A stretch of 64,000 nucleotides of DNA from Chimonanthus salicifolius (lineage: Eukaryota; Streptophyta; Magnoliopsida; Laurales; Calycanthaceae), in contig CM023537.1 in NCBI GenBank assembly GCA_013350335.1, positions 11,947,884 to 12,011,883 of the forward strand. Direction: 5' to 3'. Positions 47,236 to 59,265 of this stretch are shown piece after piece. Position 1 is the first letter of the stretch; each line of letters starts with the position of its first letter. A program made the position numbers and the translations under genes. The notes beneath the pieces were generated by a model that was given only the letters and a program-made list of their open reading frames with translations, was not told the origin of the DNA and made no database searches.

Positions 47236-47735
47236 ATTTTATTAAATTGAATCAACTCGGATTAAGTCGTACAAGCTTCTTCAGTTATTGTGAACTAATT
47301 GATTATAATAGATTGGATCAAATTTGCACACCTTCCACTGCATAAAAATGGCCTCTCTAGATCTATTTCTAATGAATTTTGAGATTCAGTTATCGAAGTT
47401 TTTAGCTTTCAGACCTTGTCATTCAGTTTTTTATAGTTCGCTCTACTTTATTCTTTGCTCTATTTTTCATTAAAAACATTTAAATTTGTCAAATCAAAAT
47501 TCATAATTATTAAATCTCTCTATTTAAAAATATGCTCAATAAGAATTGAAGTAGGCGTACAATTTTTTATAGATATTTAGAAAATGATAGATGCGAATGT
47601 CTAACTCCAAATCAATCTAACAAATGATTGCAATAATGATGATAATAATTTGATCATTTTAGCCTTACCATTTCACTTATAAAATCTAATTGCTATAAGT
47701 GGCTGATTTTTCCTCACACACTTTACAAAGTTATA

Positions 47736-47912
47736 ATGGTAAGATAAGGGTATAGATTAACTGGTAATTTCCCGTTTTAGAAAGCGGGAGGGTGTCAGGT
47801 CGAGCCCTTATAGCTTCAGTTAGTGTGTTCTTAATGCAGTGGTTATCACCTGTGGTGTTTTACGCTAGATTTTATACAGTTTTCAATACATAAATAAATA
47901 AAAAAAAATTTC
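47736..47912 (+). mobile_element. tRNA-derived SINE
   Basis: B-box-like CAGGTCGAGCCC (47797-47807 region) preceded by a stem-like CCCGTTTTAGAAAGCGGG and an A-box-like GATTAACTGG; ends in an A-rich AAATAAATAAAAAAAAA tail. Similar in size to the SINE at 47,050 but different in sequence. Confidence 0.5.
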
Positions 47913-48004
47913 TTTGAACCATATCATCTACGTATCTATCCCACACAATTATATAGAGCCTAATTCAAAATTGATATAAAAAATCTCATGAAGGGTGAGA
48001 GAGT

Positions 48005-48009
48005 AGAGT
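48005..48009. repeat. target-site duplication AGAGT, left copy
   Basis: Identical to 60155-60159; sets the left end of the retrotransposon. Confidence 0.9.
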
Positions 48010-51000
48010 TGTCACGCCCCGACCCGACCAGTGGGCCCGGAACGCGACTGATTTTTTTTTTTTTTTTTTTTTTGAAAGGAAAGTAAACTAATCCACAAGC
48101 ACTCTTACTGGGCCGGATCAACAGTTAGGCCCAGTGGTTATACATCAGCCCGCTAAGAGGACTCAAACATGTACCATAAGCATGCCCCAAAGACATAGCA
48201 AAACAACACAATAACATCCACTAATAATAAGATCAAACAAATATTAACATTGATAAATCAATCCAGAACATCGTCTCAAATGGCAACATAGCCGATTACA
48301 ATAGTCAAATACAAATTAAGTACCACATCCGGTACTTAATACAAAAATAACGGTTCCGAGAACCAACAGAAAGAGATCAGGGCATTCCGCTCCGGGGGAA
48401 TCCCAAAACACTGCCTTGGCTCAAACGCCCTAAGTTTGAAAGAGAGGGTCCTCCTCCTCGGGTTCATTGCCTGAAAAGGTGAGTGGTGTGAGCTAACTAG
48501 CCCAGTGAAGGATAATTAACAGTGCACATTAAGCAAATAGTAAAACAGGTTAACAACAGTTAATATCACATGCTTGATAACAGTAAGCATAATCTCAAAT
48601 AAGATAATAACATCATCAACTATCAATCACTGCCATTATCCACCGTAACGCCTGCCGACTACACTGAGACCAGTATTAAGTCCCGACACGGTCAAAATAC
48701 ATCCTTGCAAGTACATCTCCGGCTCTTAAACGTAACCGGTACTGACACCCTCAAGTCAGCAACTGACGACAGCATGGTCCGCCCATGGTCCAGTAGACAT
48801 AAACCATCTCTCATATGGCCGATATTGGTTCAATAGCCCAGGTACGTAGAAGCAGTCTTACATACACATACGGTCAATACCGTAATATCAAATCATCACA
48901 GCACTCTTACCATAGTGCATCATATATAGGCACATGAGTGGGTTCATCAAAACCGAAACCACTCATTGCTCAAAATAACACCTGTTTACAAAATCTGCAG
49001 AGTTAAGTTCCCTCACCGTGATTGTGTGGTTTCGCGGTCTCTGTCAAACAACATACAAGTGCTCAATCAATATACATAACAAATACGTACATATACGTAG
49101 GATTTGGAAATCATATATTTTCCTACAAAATATCCGGGTTTAATGGAATGAGTCTCCTATTTGGTTTCTATCCTCTTTAAATCATCCACAAGATAATAAT
49201 ATAATAAACATAAGGGGCTCAGTCCAAACTCATATTGTCTTCTGGGCATTGACCAGATTGACTTATTGAGTAAGGTCTAGATCCTCGGGTCACTTCTCGG
49301 TTGTCTTCTGGATAGGACCAGAGCTGACATTTTGAGTAGGCCTCGAGGTCACTCAGTGCCCGACTATAGTGTCGTCCTGAAAGTGAATCACTCAGTTCCC
49401 GACTAGTGTCGGACTGAAATCGTATACAATAGTATTTACACTAAGAGAAAAAGGGGTTAGTACATTTTTAATTAACAAGGGGGGTATAAATCATCACAAA
49501 TAATCAAACACATTAGATAAATAATAATCAAGATTAAAACTGTCATCAAACAATATTTTATTATTTTTCAAAACAGTGTTCCTCGGAACATTACTTCGGA
49601 ACTTGGGTCAGTGGCTTCGGATCATCCGAACCACACAAAACTGAGTCTCAGGCCTCGGAACTTGAGGCCTGACTTCGGATCGTCCGAAGACTGAGTCTCG
49701 GACCGTCCGAAGTCCAGAAAACAGAAAAACAGAAGTCTCGTGGGTCTGCAGATCTCGGAACATCCGAATACAGGTTCGGACCTTCCGAGGATGCTCGGTC
49801 CTTCCGAGCTGGCTCGGTCCTTCCGAAGTGGGTCTGGCTCACCTCGGGCGAACTGGGCTTCGGGTTGAAGCTCGGAACGTCCGAGGGTCACTGCTCGGAC
49901 CGTCCGAACGTTCGGACTGTCCGAAGATCGGCTCTCGGACCTTCCGAGAGTCGTCTTCTCCGACTGTCTGCAACAGCAGACAGTCACGGCGGAAAACAGG
50001 TGAAATGCGATTCCAGAAAGGGAGGGCTTCCTGGATTCGTTTTTCACATCCGTCTGGTCTGATGGACTTCTCCGGGAGTCCTCTTTCCATAGGGATTGGT
50101 TTGGAGCTCAAAAGCTCAAAGGGTCATCTGATTTTAACAGTGAAAGCTCACGGGTACAAGAAACCCATGGTTTTTCTTGAAACTTAAAACAGGTTTTTCT
50201 CCATCAAAACAGGGTCAAAATCGGTTTTGTTTGATTCTAAATCGGTTAGAATTTAAAAAGGAATACAATGGATACCTTGGTTTCGATTCCTGGGTTGAAA
50301 TTTGGATTTTTGGAAAATCTTCCTCTAAGCTCACTGTTACTTAAAAACAGCAGCTTAAACAGAGAGTTTCTGTCTGCAGGTTTCTCGGTCTTGGTTGGAA
50401 AATCAGAGAACAGAACAGAGAGGGAGAAGAGAAATGCAAAGGATTTGCTGGGAGTTGAAACCGATCCAAGAGGCTTGAATTTATAGGAAATTCAGCTCAA
50501 GAGAGACGCCGGAAATCAGCTGCACAATTAGCAGCAGCGATGGGACGGGACGGCCAGTACTCATGATTCAACGGTAAGGAGGGCCGGAAAACTTGCTGCT
50601 CGATGGGATGAGACGGAAGATCTCAATGATGGCCGGAAATCCGGCCGAACGGTCGTGCACGCCTGCATGGCGTAGGCAGGAAAATCCTGCAGTTTGCAGA
50701 TCAGCCCTCTGAAGATTTTTATAATTGCAGAAAGGTACTCAGATTAATAAAAACTGATTTTTGAACTAAGAGTAATAAATTTAAAACTCCAAAATCAGAT
50801 CCATCCTTACAGATGGGTTGGGTTTTTAAAACTTAGGTTACCATAAAAATTTCGTGAATTATCTCTCACTAAAAACCCTTGATTTAAACAAAAATCATAT
50901 TTTATCCATAATTACTTAATTAAACAAATGTAAAAATAACTAATTTGTAAACCTTATTTTGAGATGAAATGAAATATCTAGTTCAATATAAAAATGGTCT

Positions 51001-51374
51001 AACACCCAATACCATTTTCAAAATTTATCTCTTACCCGAAATTATTTAAAATAATTAAAACTCTCTTTCGGGCGATAAAATATCATTTTCTGAAAACTAA
51101 ATTCATTTTAAACTTAGAAATGCAAATTATTCCATAAGGAGAGTATTATCAATCAAAAATAATCACCAATTCACACAATTTAGAGAAATAATCACAACAG
51201 GTGGTAAATTACCAAAATACCCCTCCAGCTGGACGGGCTGGATCTCTGAGCTCACGAGCTCGGATTGGGCCAAACTTGGGCTTTCCTCAAAGCCCTGACT
51301 GAAAACCTCGAGATCATCCGGTTAAAACACGAAAATTCAGGTAAAACACTCCTAATCTGGGGCAGGGTATTACA
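48010..51374 (-). repeat. 3' LTR (3,365 bp)
   Basis: On the minus strand it runs TGTAATACCCTGCCCC..GGGGCGTGACA. It contains a TATAAA on the minus strand (50480-50485 on +), a 22-T run near the right part of R/U5 at 48052-48073, and an array of CGGANNNTCCG palindromes (49,580-49,955). ORFs of 60-140 codons across the LTR are artefacts of the array. Confidence 0.95.
49580..49955. repeat. palindrome array in the 3' LTR
   Basis: Eleven copies by my count of an imperfect palindrome CGGANNNTCCG, often YCGGACCKTCCGAR, spaced irregularly over about 370 bp. Variants include CGGTCCTTCCG and CGGAACATCCG. Confidence 0.85.
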
Positions 51375-51386
51375 TCCTACCCTCCT
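51375..51386 (-). promoter_or_regulatory. polypurine tract
   Basis: Minus strand reads AGGAGGGTAGGA directly before the 3' LTR start TGTAATACC, the expected plus-strand priming site. Confidence 0.85.
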
Positions 51387-54300
51387 AAAAGAAAATTTCG
51401 TCCCGAAATTTAGAACAAATCCTACCTTCTTGGCCTGTGAACAAGCCAGGGTACAGCTTCTGCATCGTCGATTCAGGTTCCCACGTCTCATGTTGCACGT
51501 CGCGATGTTGCCACAGCACTCGCACTAGGGATATAGACTTCCTCCTGAGCTCTTGAGTCCGACGTTCTAGAATCTTGACTGGCGCTTCTTCAAACGTTAA
51601 GTCCTCTGATACCTCAATATCTTCAAAGCTGATCACATGTGACGGGTCAGGCTCATACTTTCTTAACATAGACACGTGGAACGTACTATGCACTCTCTCC
51701 AAAGCCTGAGGAAGATCCAACTGATAGGCCACTTCACCTATCCTCTTCAAGATCTCAAAGGGTCCAACATATCGAGGTGATAGTTTTCCCTTACGCCCGA
51801 ACCGCTGTACTCCATGACGTGGTGCCACACGTAAGAAAACTCGGTCGCCAACTGCAAACTCCAAAGGTCGTCGCCTTTTGTCAGCATAACTCTTTTGTCT
51901 GCTCTGGGCTGTCTTGAGACGCTGTCTGATTACTTCAACTTGCTCTGACGTCTCACGCACTAGATCAGGTCCTAGTAGCGCTTTGTCTCCTACCTCTGTC
52001 CAACAAAGAGGTGACCTGCATGGTCTGCCATACAGAGCCTCGTAGGGTGCCATCTGCACACTGGAGTGATAACTGTTGTTGTAGACGAACTCGATCAAAG
52101 GTAAATGATCTTCCCAACTTCCCTGCATATCCATCACACAAGCCCTTAGCATATCCTCTAAGGTTTGAATGGTTCTCTCTGACTGACCATCCGTCTGAGG
52201 GTGAAAAGCAGTGCTAAAGCACAGCTTAGTCCCCAACTCTTCTTGCAATCCTTGCCAAAACCTTGACACGAACCTCGGGTCTCTATCAGATACAATGGAT
52301 ACAGGCACTCCATGCAATCTGACTATCTCCTTCAAATACAATCTACTTAGAGTAGCCAAGGAATCCGTCTTCTTGATCGGTAGAAAGTGAGCTGACTTCG
52401 TCAATCGATCGACTATTACCCAAATAGCGTCGTTCTTCTTAGGAGACTTAGGAAAACCAGTTACAAAATCCATCGTGATATGCTCCCACTTCCATTCAGC
52501 CACTTCCAAAGGTTGCATCTTTCCACCGGGTCGTTGATGTTCCGCCTTCACTTGTTGACAAGTTAGGCACTTGGACACAAAATCTGCTACCTCGCGCTTC
52601 ATACCTTTCCACCAGAAAAGTCGCCGCAAGTCACGATACATCTTTGTACCACCGGGATGCACTGCAAAGCGAGATCGATGAAAGTGATCAAGCACTTTCC
52701 TTCTGCACTCGTCCGATTTTGGCACGAACAGTCTATCTTTGAAAGTAAGACTTCCGTCTGCTTTGATCTTCCAGTCCTCTAGAGTTGCTCCTCCTGAAAG
52801 CTGAGTTGCCAACTCCTTTGCTTCTGGGTCGCTTTGTTGTCCTTCCAACACCAAACTAACTACCTCGGGTTGCAGAACCAAACTATGGATTCTCGCTGAC
52901 CCGCTTCCTTCGATCAGCTCCAGATCGTACTCGGACAGAACTTCGAGCATCTTCCATTGCAAGGATGCCATCCTCGCCACGTCGTTATGAGACTTCCTGC
53001 TCAAGGCATCGGCCACCACATTGGCTTTCCCCGGGTGATAGGAGAGACTGAAGTCATAATCTCCCAAGTACTCCATCCACCTACGCTGCCTCATATTCAA
53101 GTCTTTCTGAGTGAAGATATACTTGAGACTATGGTGATCAGAAAACACATTGAACTTCTCACCATATAAGTAATGTCTCCACAATTTCAACGAGAACACA
53201 ACAGCTGCCAATTCCAAATCATGAGTCGGGTAGTTCTGCTCGTGTCCCTTCAATTGCCTGGAACCATAAGCTACTACCTTCCCCTCTTGCATCAGCACAC
53301 AACCCAAACCAAACTTGGACGCGTCGCAATAAACATCGTAACCTCGTCCTTGCTCGGGTATCACTAACACTGGAGACGTCGTCAACTTCTCCTTCAGCTC
53401 CTGAAATGCTTCCTCACAAGCTTTGCTCCACTCGAACTTGACGTTCTTCCTCGTCAGCCGAGTCATCGGTACCGCGATCTGAGAGAAGTGCGGGATAAAC
53501 TTTCGGTAATATCCTGCTAATCCCAGAAAGCTCCGGATCTCGAACACGCTCTTGGGACTCTCCCAAGTCTTCACGGTCTCTACCTTTGATGGATCTACCG
53601 AGATTCCTCCTGGAGACACTACATGTCCCAGAAATTGTACTTGAGTTAACCAAAACTCACACTTGCTCAGTTTAGCAAACAGCTGATGCTCCCGAAGAGT
53701 CTGAAGAACAATCCGCAGGTGACGCTCATGCTCCTCTTCTGATGACGAATAGATCAAGATATCGTCGATGAAGACTATCACGAACTCTCGCAGATACGGT
53801 CGAAACACCCGATTCATCAAGTCCATGAACATGGCTGGCGCGTTCGTCAAACCGAAAGGCATCACAACAAACTCGTACAAGCCATACTGCGTCCGAAAAG
53901 CAGTCTTTGGAATGTCTTCCTCTCGAATCCGCAACTGATGGTAACCCGATCTCAAATCGATCTTCGAAAAACACTTTGATCCCCTCAAAAGATCAAAGAG
54001 GTCATCTATTCTAGGCAACGGATACTTATTCTTAATAGTTACCTGGTTAAGCCGCCGGTAATCTATACACATCCTCATCGATCCATCCTTCTTTTTCACA
54101 AAGAGAGCAGGTGCGCCCCACGGCGAGTTGCTCTGACGGATAAAACCAAGACTAAGAAGCTCTTCTACCTGCGTAGCTAGCTCTCTCTGCTCTGCCGGCG
54201 CCATCCGATAAGGTGCCATGGAAATTGGAGATGTTCCTGGCTGTAGGTCTATAACAAACTCTATCTCTCGGCGTGGAGGTAGCCCAGCCAACTGGTCAGG

Positions 54301-55941
54301 AAAAACATCCATAAACTCACACACCACCCGAGGAGCAACAGACCCTACACCACCTACATCTTCCCAACCCATGCTTGCCACCACACTACCGGGATACGCC
54401 CTAAGGCCAGAGAGAGTGACTCTCATCCTTTCATAGGGTACCAACCTCTCAACAAACCTCTCACCGGTTGAGGAGACCCCATGAATCCTCTTCTGAGGGC
54501 AGTCTATCAAGACTCCAAAAACAGACATCCAATCCACACCAAGGATGATGTCAAAGTCCGTCATTTCCAGAACTAGAAAATCATAAGACAACTCCACTCC
54601 GCTAATCTTCAAAACGCAAGATCTACACTCTTGGTTTGCCAAAGCCTTCTTACCCAAAGGTGAAACTACCATTAGCGGGTTAACTACTTCTACAGGTTTC
54701 AAACCCAATCTAACACAACAAGTTCTAGAGATAAAGGAATGCGAAGCACCGGTATCAAACAACACTCGAGCCAAAAGACTGAAAAGATGAAGGGTACCTT
54801 CCATTACTGCGTTCTCCATTGGTTCCTCTTTCTGAGTCCCTAAAGAGTAGACTCTCCCTTGAGGACGCCCTCGTCCTCTCCCCTGATCGCTCCGAGGTGG
54901 TCCGTTCCTCGGTGTCGCTGATCCTCTGGAAGCCTGCTGAGAACCTCTGCCGACAGATGGCTGCGCCACGGAGTAGGAAACTCCTGCGCCTTGTGAAGGT
55001 GCCGCTTTACCAGAAAAAGGACAATCCTTGAACAGGTGCCCGGTTTGTTTGCAGTGAAAACAAGCTCTCTCTCCTTTGGATTGACAGAATCTAGAAGTAT
55101 GCCCTGGCTGATTGCAGGTGTAGCATACGATTGGCCGAGAGTCGGACCGACTGGACTGGCCCACACTAGGTTGGCTCTTCTTGAAGAAAGGCCTCTTCTG
55201 CTGATTGAACCTTGCCTTCTTGTTAGAAGAAGGTTTCTGAGAGCTGTCAGTGCTCCGGTTGATAGAGTCCACCGCTTCTACCTTCGAAGCGCGCTCGATG
55301 ATCTCCTCCAGAGTGTTGAACACTAGGCCGGCCACTTGCCGCTGCAGGAAGGGTCTGAGTCCGTTCTCGAAATGCTGGATCTTCTCCTCCTCATTGGCTG
55401 CAATCCACGGCACAAACTGCATCAGGTCGATGTAGCGCATGGCATACTGTGCCACTGTATCTGAACCCTGCTGAATGTTGAGGAACTCTCTCTTCCTTGC
55501 CTCCTTCACCGTCTTTGGAAAATAGCGGGCCAAAAAGGCTGCAGAAAACTCCTCCCAAGTCATCGGCTCGTGATTACGAACCAAACTCTTCGCCTCCCAC
55601 CACTCGTAGGCGTTCCCTTCGAGCTGATAAGTCGCCAAGGTCACACGTAAATCATCGGCGATTGCTAGGGTATTGAGGATTCGGCTAATCTGGGTTAGCC
55701 AGTTCCTCGCAGCGCTGGGGTCTTCTGTTCCCGAGAAGCTAGTCGGGTTCAGACGTTTGAACTCTTTCAGAGCCGAGGTGGCTCTCTCCTCCGGCGTTTG
55801 GACTGGCGGACGTCGCATATTTTCAGCTATCTGCTGAAATGCTTCAACCGCCGCTCGTATCGCCTCATTGGGTAGGTCACGGGGTGGAAGACCAGTCCTC
55901 CTCCCACGAAAGTTGGCTCGGTTTGCGTTGGGTCCCGACAT
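51385..55941 (-). CDS. gag-pol polyprotein, 1,518 aa, single frame
   Basis: Domains in order: retrotransposon Gag about 75-225 (with [14 protein letters not shown]); two CCHC knuckles C273-C276-H281-C286 and C294-C297-H302-C307; aspartic protease with D396-T-G-A; reverse transcriptase about 555-770 with the FIDD catalytic box at 724-727; RNase H about 865-980 (D873, E910, D935, D978); integrase zinc domain H1086 or H1088, H1095, C1125, C1128; integrase core D1158, D1219, E1255 with the classical 35-residue D-E spacing; and a chromodomain-like C-terminus about 1450-1500 ending HETWEPEST. The integrase-RNase H order (RT-RH-INT) marks Ty3/gypsy. No stop or frameshift. The stop lies within the polypurine-tract region, immediately before the LTR. 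Confidence 0.97.
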   Translation of the reverse strand: MSGPNANRANFRGRRTGLPPRDLPNEAIRAAVEAFQQIAENMRRPPVQTPEERATSALKEFKRLNPTSFSGTEDPSAARNWLTQISRILNTLAIADDLRVTLATYQLEGNAYEWWEAKSLVRNHEPMTWEEFSAAFLARYFPKTVKEARKREFLNIQQGSDTVAQYAMRYIDLMQFVPWIAANEEEKIQHFENGLRPFLQRQVAGLVFNTLEEIIERASKVEAVDSINRSTDSSQKPSSNKKARFNQQKRPFFKKSQPSVGQSSRSDSRPIVCYTCNQPGHTSRFCQSKGERACFHCKQTGHLFKDCPFSGKAAPSQGAGVSYSVAQPSVGRGSQQASRGSATPRNGPPRSDQGRGRGRPQGRVYSLGTQKEEPMENAVMEGTLHLFSLLARVLFDTGASHSFISRTCCVRLGLKPVEVVNPLMVVSPLGKKALANQECRSCVLKISGVELSYDFLVLEMTDFDIILGVDWMSVFGVLIDCPQKRIHGVSSTGERFVERLVPYERMRVTLSGLRAYPGSVVASMGWEDVGGVGSVAPRVVCEFMDVFPDQLAGLPPRREIEFVIDLQPGTSPISMAPYRMAPAEQRELATQVEELLSLGFIRQSNSPWGAPALFVKKKDGSMRMCIDYRRLNQVTIKNKYPLPRIDDLFDLLRGSKCFSKIDLRSGYHQLRIREEDIPKTAFRTQYGLYEFVVMPFGLTNAPAMFMDLMNRVFRPYLREFVIVFIDDILIYSSSEEEHERHLRIVLQTLREHQLFAKLSKCEFWLTQVQFLGHVVSPGGISVDPSKVETVKTWESPKSVFEIRSFLGLAGYYRKFIPHFSQIAVPMTRLTRKNVKFEWSKACEEAFQELKEKLTTSPVLVIPEQGRGYDVYCDASKFGLGCVLMQEGKVVAYGSRQLKGHEQNYPTHDLELAAVVFSLKLWRHYLYGEKFNVFSDHHSLKYIFTQKDLNMRQRRWMEYLGDYDFSLSYHPGKANVVADALSRKSHNDVARMASLQWKMLEVLSEYDLELIEGSGSARIHSLVLQPEVVSLVLEGQQSDPEAKELATQLSGGATLEDWKIKADGSLTFKDRLFVPKSDECRRKVLDHFHRSRFAVHPGGTKMYRDLRRLFWWKGMKREVADFVSKCLTCQQVKAEHQRPGGKMQPLEVAEWKWEHITMDFVTGFPKSPKKNDAIWVIVDRLTKSAHFLPIKKTDSLATLSRLYLKEIVRLHGVPVSIVSDRDPRFVSRFWQGLQEELGTKLCFSTAFHPQTDGQSERTIQTLEDMLRACVMDMQGSWEDHLPLIEFVYNNSYHSSVQMAPYEALYGRPCRSPLCWTEVGDKALLGPDLVRETSEQVEVIRQRLKTAQSRQKSYADKRRRPLEFAVGDRVFLRVAPRHGVQRFGRKGKLSPRYVGPFEILKRIGEVAYQLDLPQALERVHSTFHVSMLRKYEPDPSHVISFEDIEVSEDLTFEEAPVKILERRTQELRRKSISLVRVLWQHRDVQHETWEPESTMQKLYPGLFTGQEGRICSKFRDEIFF

Positions 55942-56146
55942 CTGTTATTTACACTTGTAAATATCATTAACCAAATTTTAAATTTTATACCAAAGTAGAA
56001 GACACAAGTTGTAACAATTTCAATTAGAATTCATTCAACAATTTCAATACAAGTACTAAGGTTAGTAGGGTGTAAAAACCCTTCAAAATAACCAAACTTA
56101 ACCCTTATAAGACAAAACTCCCTGATGCCCCCTAACAATGATTGAT

Positions 56147-56665
56147 CTAATTCCCTGAAAAAGATCCTTCTTCACCACCAAAATAATAAAAGTTATCTGG
56201 GCAGGCCTCAGATTTGTGCCCGTACACCCCACAAGTTAAACAGGGTATGATCCCCGGTCCTCCTACATAAGGACAATTGGTTCTGGCATTTCCATGTCCG
56301 CGGAGTCCGCAAACAGGGCAAATGACACTGGGTGGATAGGGGCAATAGATGAAATTGTGCCCTGCCTGATTGCAGAGCTCACACATCTCATCTTGATATT
56401 CGTCCAATGGCGGAGTGGCCGGAACATACTCTGGTGAACCGTTCTCCCCCACCGACTCCTCAGGAATTGGGACATCTCCCTCTTCCTCCTCAGGTTCAGC
56501 ACCCACGTGGTATTCGGGGGATGCCACTACTACCTCCTCCCTAGGTGCAACCACATCGAAACTTGGCGCACCGGAGTCATCTCCAGAATCTATGACGATA
56601 GGGTCGCTAGGTGTCCCCTGGAAGCACTCGGTATTATTGCTTGACATATCTGTATCACCAAACAA
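56147..56665 (-). CDS. extra ORF upstream of gag: acidic protein with three zinc knuckles
   Basis: 172 codons between primer site and gag, in another frame and 205 bp ahead of it. Residues 1-90 are acidic and Pro/Ser-rich, with IVIDSGDD at 23-30 that resembles a SUMO-interacting motif (hydrophobic core then acidic). Residues 95-155 hold three CCHC knuckles: C95-C98-H103-C108, C116-C119-H124-C131 (longer last spacing) and C142-C145-H150-C155. The protein ends with a Gly/Phe/Tyr-rich tail. Gag has its own two knuckles, so this is not a displaced Gag end. Being first on the genomic RNA it would be translated before gag unless the RNA is spliced. A second Met at residue 7 is an alternative start. 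Function unknown; RNA or single-stranded DNA binding is a reasonable inference from the knuckles. Confidence 0.8.
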   Translation of the reverse strand: MFGDTDMSSNNTECFQGTPSDPIVIDSGDDSGAPSFDVVAPREEVVVASPEYHVGAEPEEEEGDVPIPEESVGENGSPEYVPATPPLDEYQDEMCELCNQAGHNFIYCPYPPSVICPVCGLRGHGNARTNCPYVGGPGIIPCLTCGVYGHKSEACPDNFYYFGGEEGSFSGN

Positions 56666-56749
56666 GGAAATGTCAATACAATAGCAATACTAGGGCAAAA
56701 ACAAGTCTAACTAGGTAGTAACCCATCACAGTCCTAGAGTTGAACCTAC

Positions 56750-56761
56750 GCTCTGATACCA
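56750..56761 (-). promoter_or_regulatory. primer-binding site, initiator-Met tRNA
   Basis: Minus strand reads TGGTATCAGAGC three bases inside the 5' LTR, the standard complement of the 3' end of plant initiator methionine tRNA. Confidence 0.9.
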
Positions 56762-58339
56762 AGCTGTCACGCCCCGACCCGACCAGTGGGCCCGGAACGC
56801 GACTGATTTTTTTTTTTTTTTTTTTGAAAGGAAAGTAAACTAATCCACAAGCACTCTTACTGGGCCGGATCAACAGTTAGGCCCAGTGGTTATACATCAG
56901 CCCGCTAAGAGGACTCAAACATGTACCATAAGCATGCCCCAAAGACATAGCAAAACAACACAATAACATCCACTAATAATAAGATCAAACAAATATTAAC
57001 ATTGATAAATCAATCCAGAACATCGTCTCAAATGGCAACATAGCCGATTACAATAGTCAAATACAAATTAAGTACCACATCCGGTACTTAATACAAAAAT
57101 AACGGTTCCGAGAACCAACAGAAAGAGATCAGGGCATTCCGCTCCGGGGGAATCCCAAAACACTGCCTTGGCTCAAACGCCCTAAGTTTGAAAGAGAGGG
57201 TCCTCCTCCTCGGGTTCATTGCCTGAAAAGGTGAGTGGTGTGAGCTAACTAGCCCAGTGAAGGATAATTAACAGTGCACATTAAGCAAATAGTAAAACAG
57301 GTTAACAACAGTTAATATCACATGCTTGATAACAGTAAGCATAATCTCAAATAAGATAATAACATCATCAACTATCAATCACTGCCATTATCCACCGTAA
57401 CGCCTGCCGACTACACTGAGACCAGTATTAAGTCCCGACACGGTCAAAATACATCCTTGCAAGTACATCTCCGGCTCTTAAACGTAACCGGTACTGACAC
57501 CCTCAAGTCAGCAACTGACGACAGCATGGTCCGCCCATGGTCCAGTAGACATAAACCATCTCTCATATGGCCGATATTGGTTCAATAGCCCAGGTACGTA
57601 GAAGCAGTCTTACATACACATACGGTCAATACCGTAATATCAAATCATCACAGCACTCTTACCATAGTGCATCATATATAGGCACATGAGTGGGTTCATC
57701 AAAACCGAAACCACTCATTGCTCAAAATAACACCTGTTTACAAAGTCTGCAGAGTTAAGTTCCCTCACCGTGATTGTGTGGTTTCGCGGTCTCTGTCAAA
57801 CAACATACAAGTGCTCAATCAATATACATAACAAATACGTACATATACGTAGGATTTGGAAATCATATATTTTCCTACAAAATATCCGGGTTTAATGGAA
57901 TGAGTCTCCTATTTGGTTTCTATCCTCTTTAAATCATCCACAAGATAATAATATAATAAACATAAGGGGCTCAGTCCAAACTCATATTGTCTTCTGGGCA
58001 TTGACCAGATTGACTTATTGAGTAAGGTCTAGATCCTCGGGTCACTTCTCGGTTGTCTTCTGGATAGGACCAGAGCTGACATTTTGAGTAGGCCTCGAGG
58101 TCACTCAGTGCCCGACTATAGTGTCGTCCTGAAAGTGAATCACTCAGTTCCCGACTAGTGTCGGACTGAAAGCGTATACAATAGTATTTACACTATAAAT
58201 AATAAGAGAAAAAGGGGTTAGTACATTTTTAATTAACAAGGGGGGTATAAATCATCACAAATAATCAAACACATTAGATAAATAATAATCAAGATTAAAA
58301 CTGTCATCAAACAATATTTTATTATTTTTCAAAACAGTG

Positions 58340-58735
58340 TTCCTCGGAACATTACTTCGGAACTTGGGTCAGTGGCTTCGGATCATCCGAACCACACAAA
58401 ACTGAGTCTCAGGCCTCGGAACTTGAGGCCTGACTTCGGATCGTCCGAAGACTGAGTCTCGGACCGTCCGAAGTCCAGAAAACAGAAAAACAGAAGTCTC
58501 GTGGGTCTGCAGATCTCGGAACATCCGAATACAGGTTCGGACCTTCCGAGGATGCTCGGTCCTTCCGAGCTGGCTCGGTCCTTCCGAGCTGGCTCGGTTC
58601 TTCCGAAGTGGGTCTGGCTCACCTCGGGCGAACTGGGCTTCGGGTTGAAGCTCGGAACGTCCGAGGGTCACTGCTCGGACCGTCCGAACGTTCGGACTGT
58701 CCGAAGATCGGCTCTCGGACCTTCCGAGAGTCGTC
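58340..58735. repeat. palindrome array in the 5' LTR
   Basis: Same array as 49580-49955 with one additional CTCGGTCCTTCCGAG unit created by a 19-bp tandem duplication. Twelve units by my count. Confidence 0.85.
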
Positions 58736-59259
58736 TTCTCCGACTGTCTGCAACAGCAGACAGTCACGGCGGAAAACAGGTGAAATGCGATTCCAAAAAG
58801 GGAGGGCTTCCTGGATTCGTTTTTCACATCCGTCTGGTCTGATGGACTTCTCCGGGAGTCCTCTTTCCATAGGGATTGGTTTGGAGCTCAAAAGCTCAAA
58901 GGGTCATCTGATTTTAACAGTGAAAGCTCACGGGTACAAGAAACCCATGGTTTTTCTTGAAACTTAAAACAGGTTTTTCTCCATCAAAACAGGGTCAAAA
59001 TCGGTTTTGTTTGATTCTAAATCGGTTAGAATTTAAAAAGGAATACAATGGATACCTTGGTTTCGATTCCTGGGTTGAAATTTGGATTTTTGGAAAATCT
59101 TCCTCTAAGCTCACTGTTACTTAAAAACAGCAGCTTAAACAGAGAGTTTCTGTCTGCAGGTTTCTCGGTCTTGGTTGGAAAATCAGACAACAGAACAGAG
59201 AGGGAGAAGAGAAATGCAAAGGATTTGCTGGGAGTTGAAACCGATCCAAGAGGCTTGAA

Positions 59260-59265
59260 TTTATA
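59260..59265 (-). promoter_or_regulatory. TATA box of the 5' LTR
   Basis: TATAAA on the minus strand in CCTATAAATTC, about 890 nt from the LTR start, which implies a long U3. Same box at 50480-50485 in the 3' LTR. Confidence 0.55.

Noticed and set aside
49622..50187. Overlapping ORFs of 90-141 codons on both strands, repeated at 58369-58967
   Set aside because: They are identical in both LTRs of the retrotransposon and arise from the palindrome array, which keeps several frames open at once.
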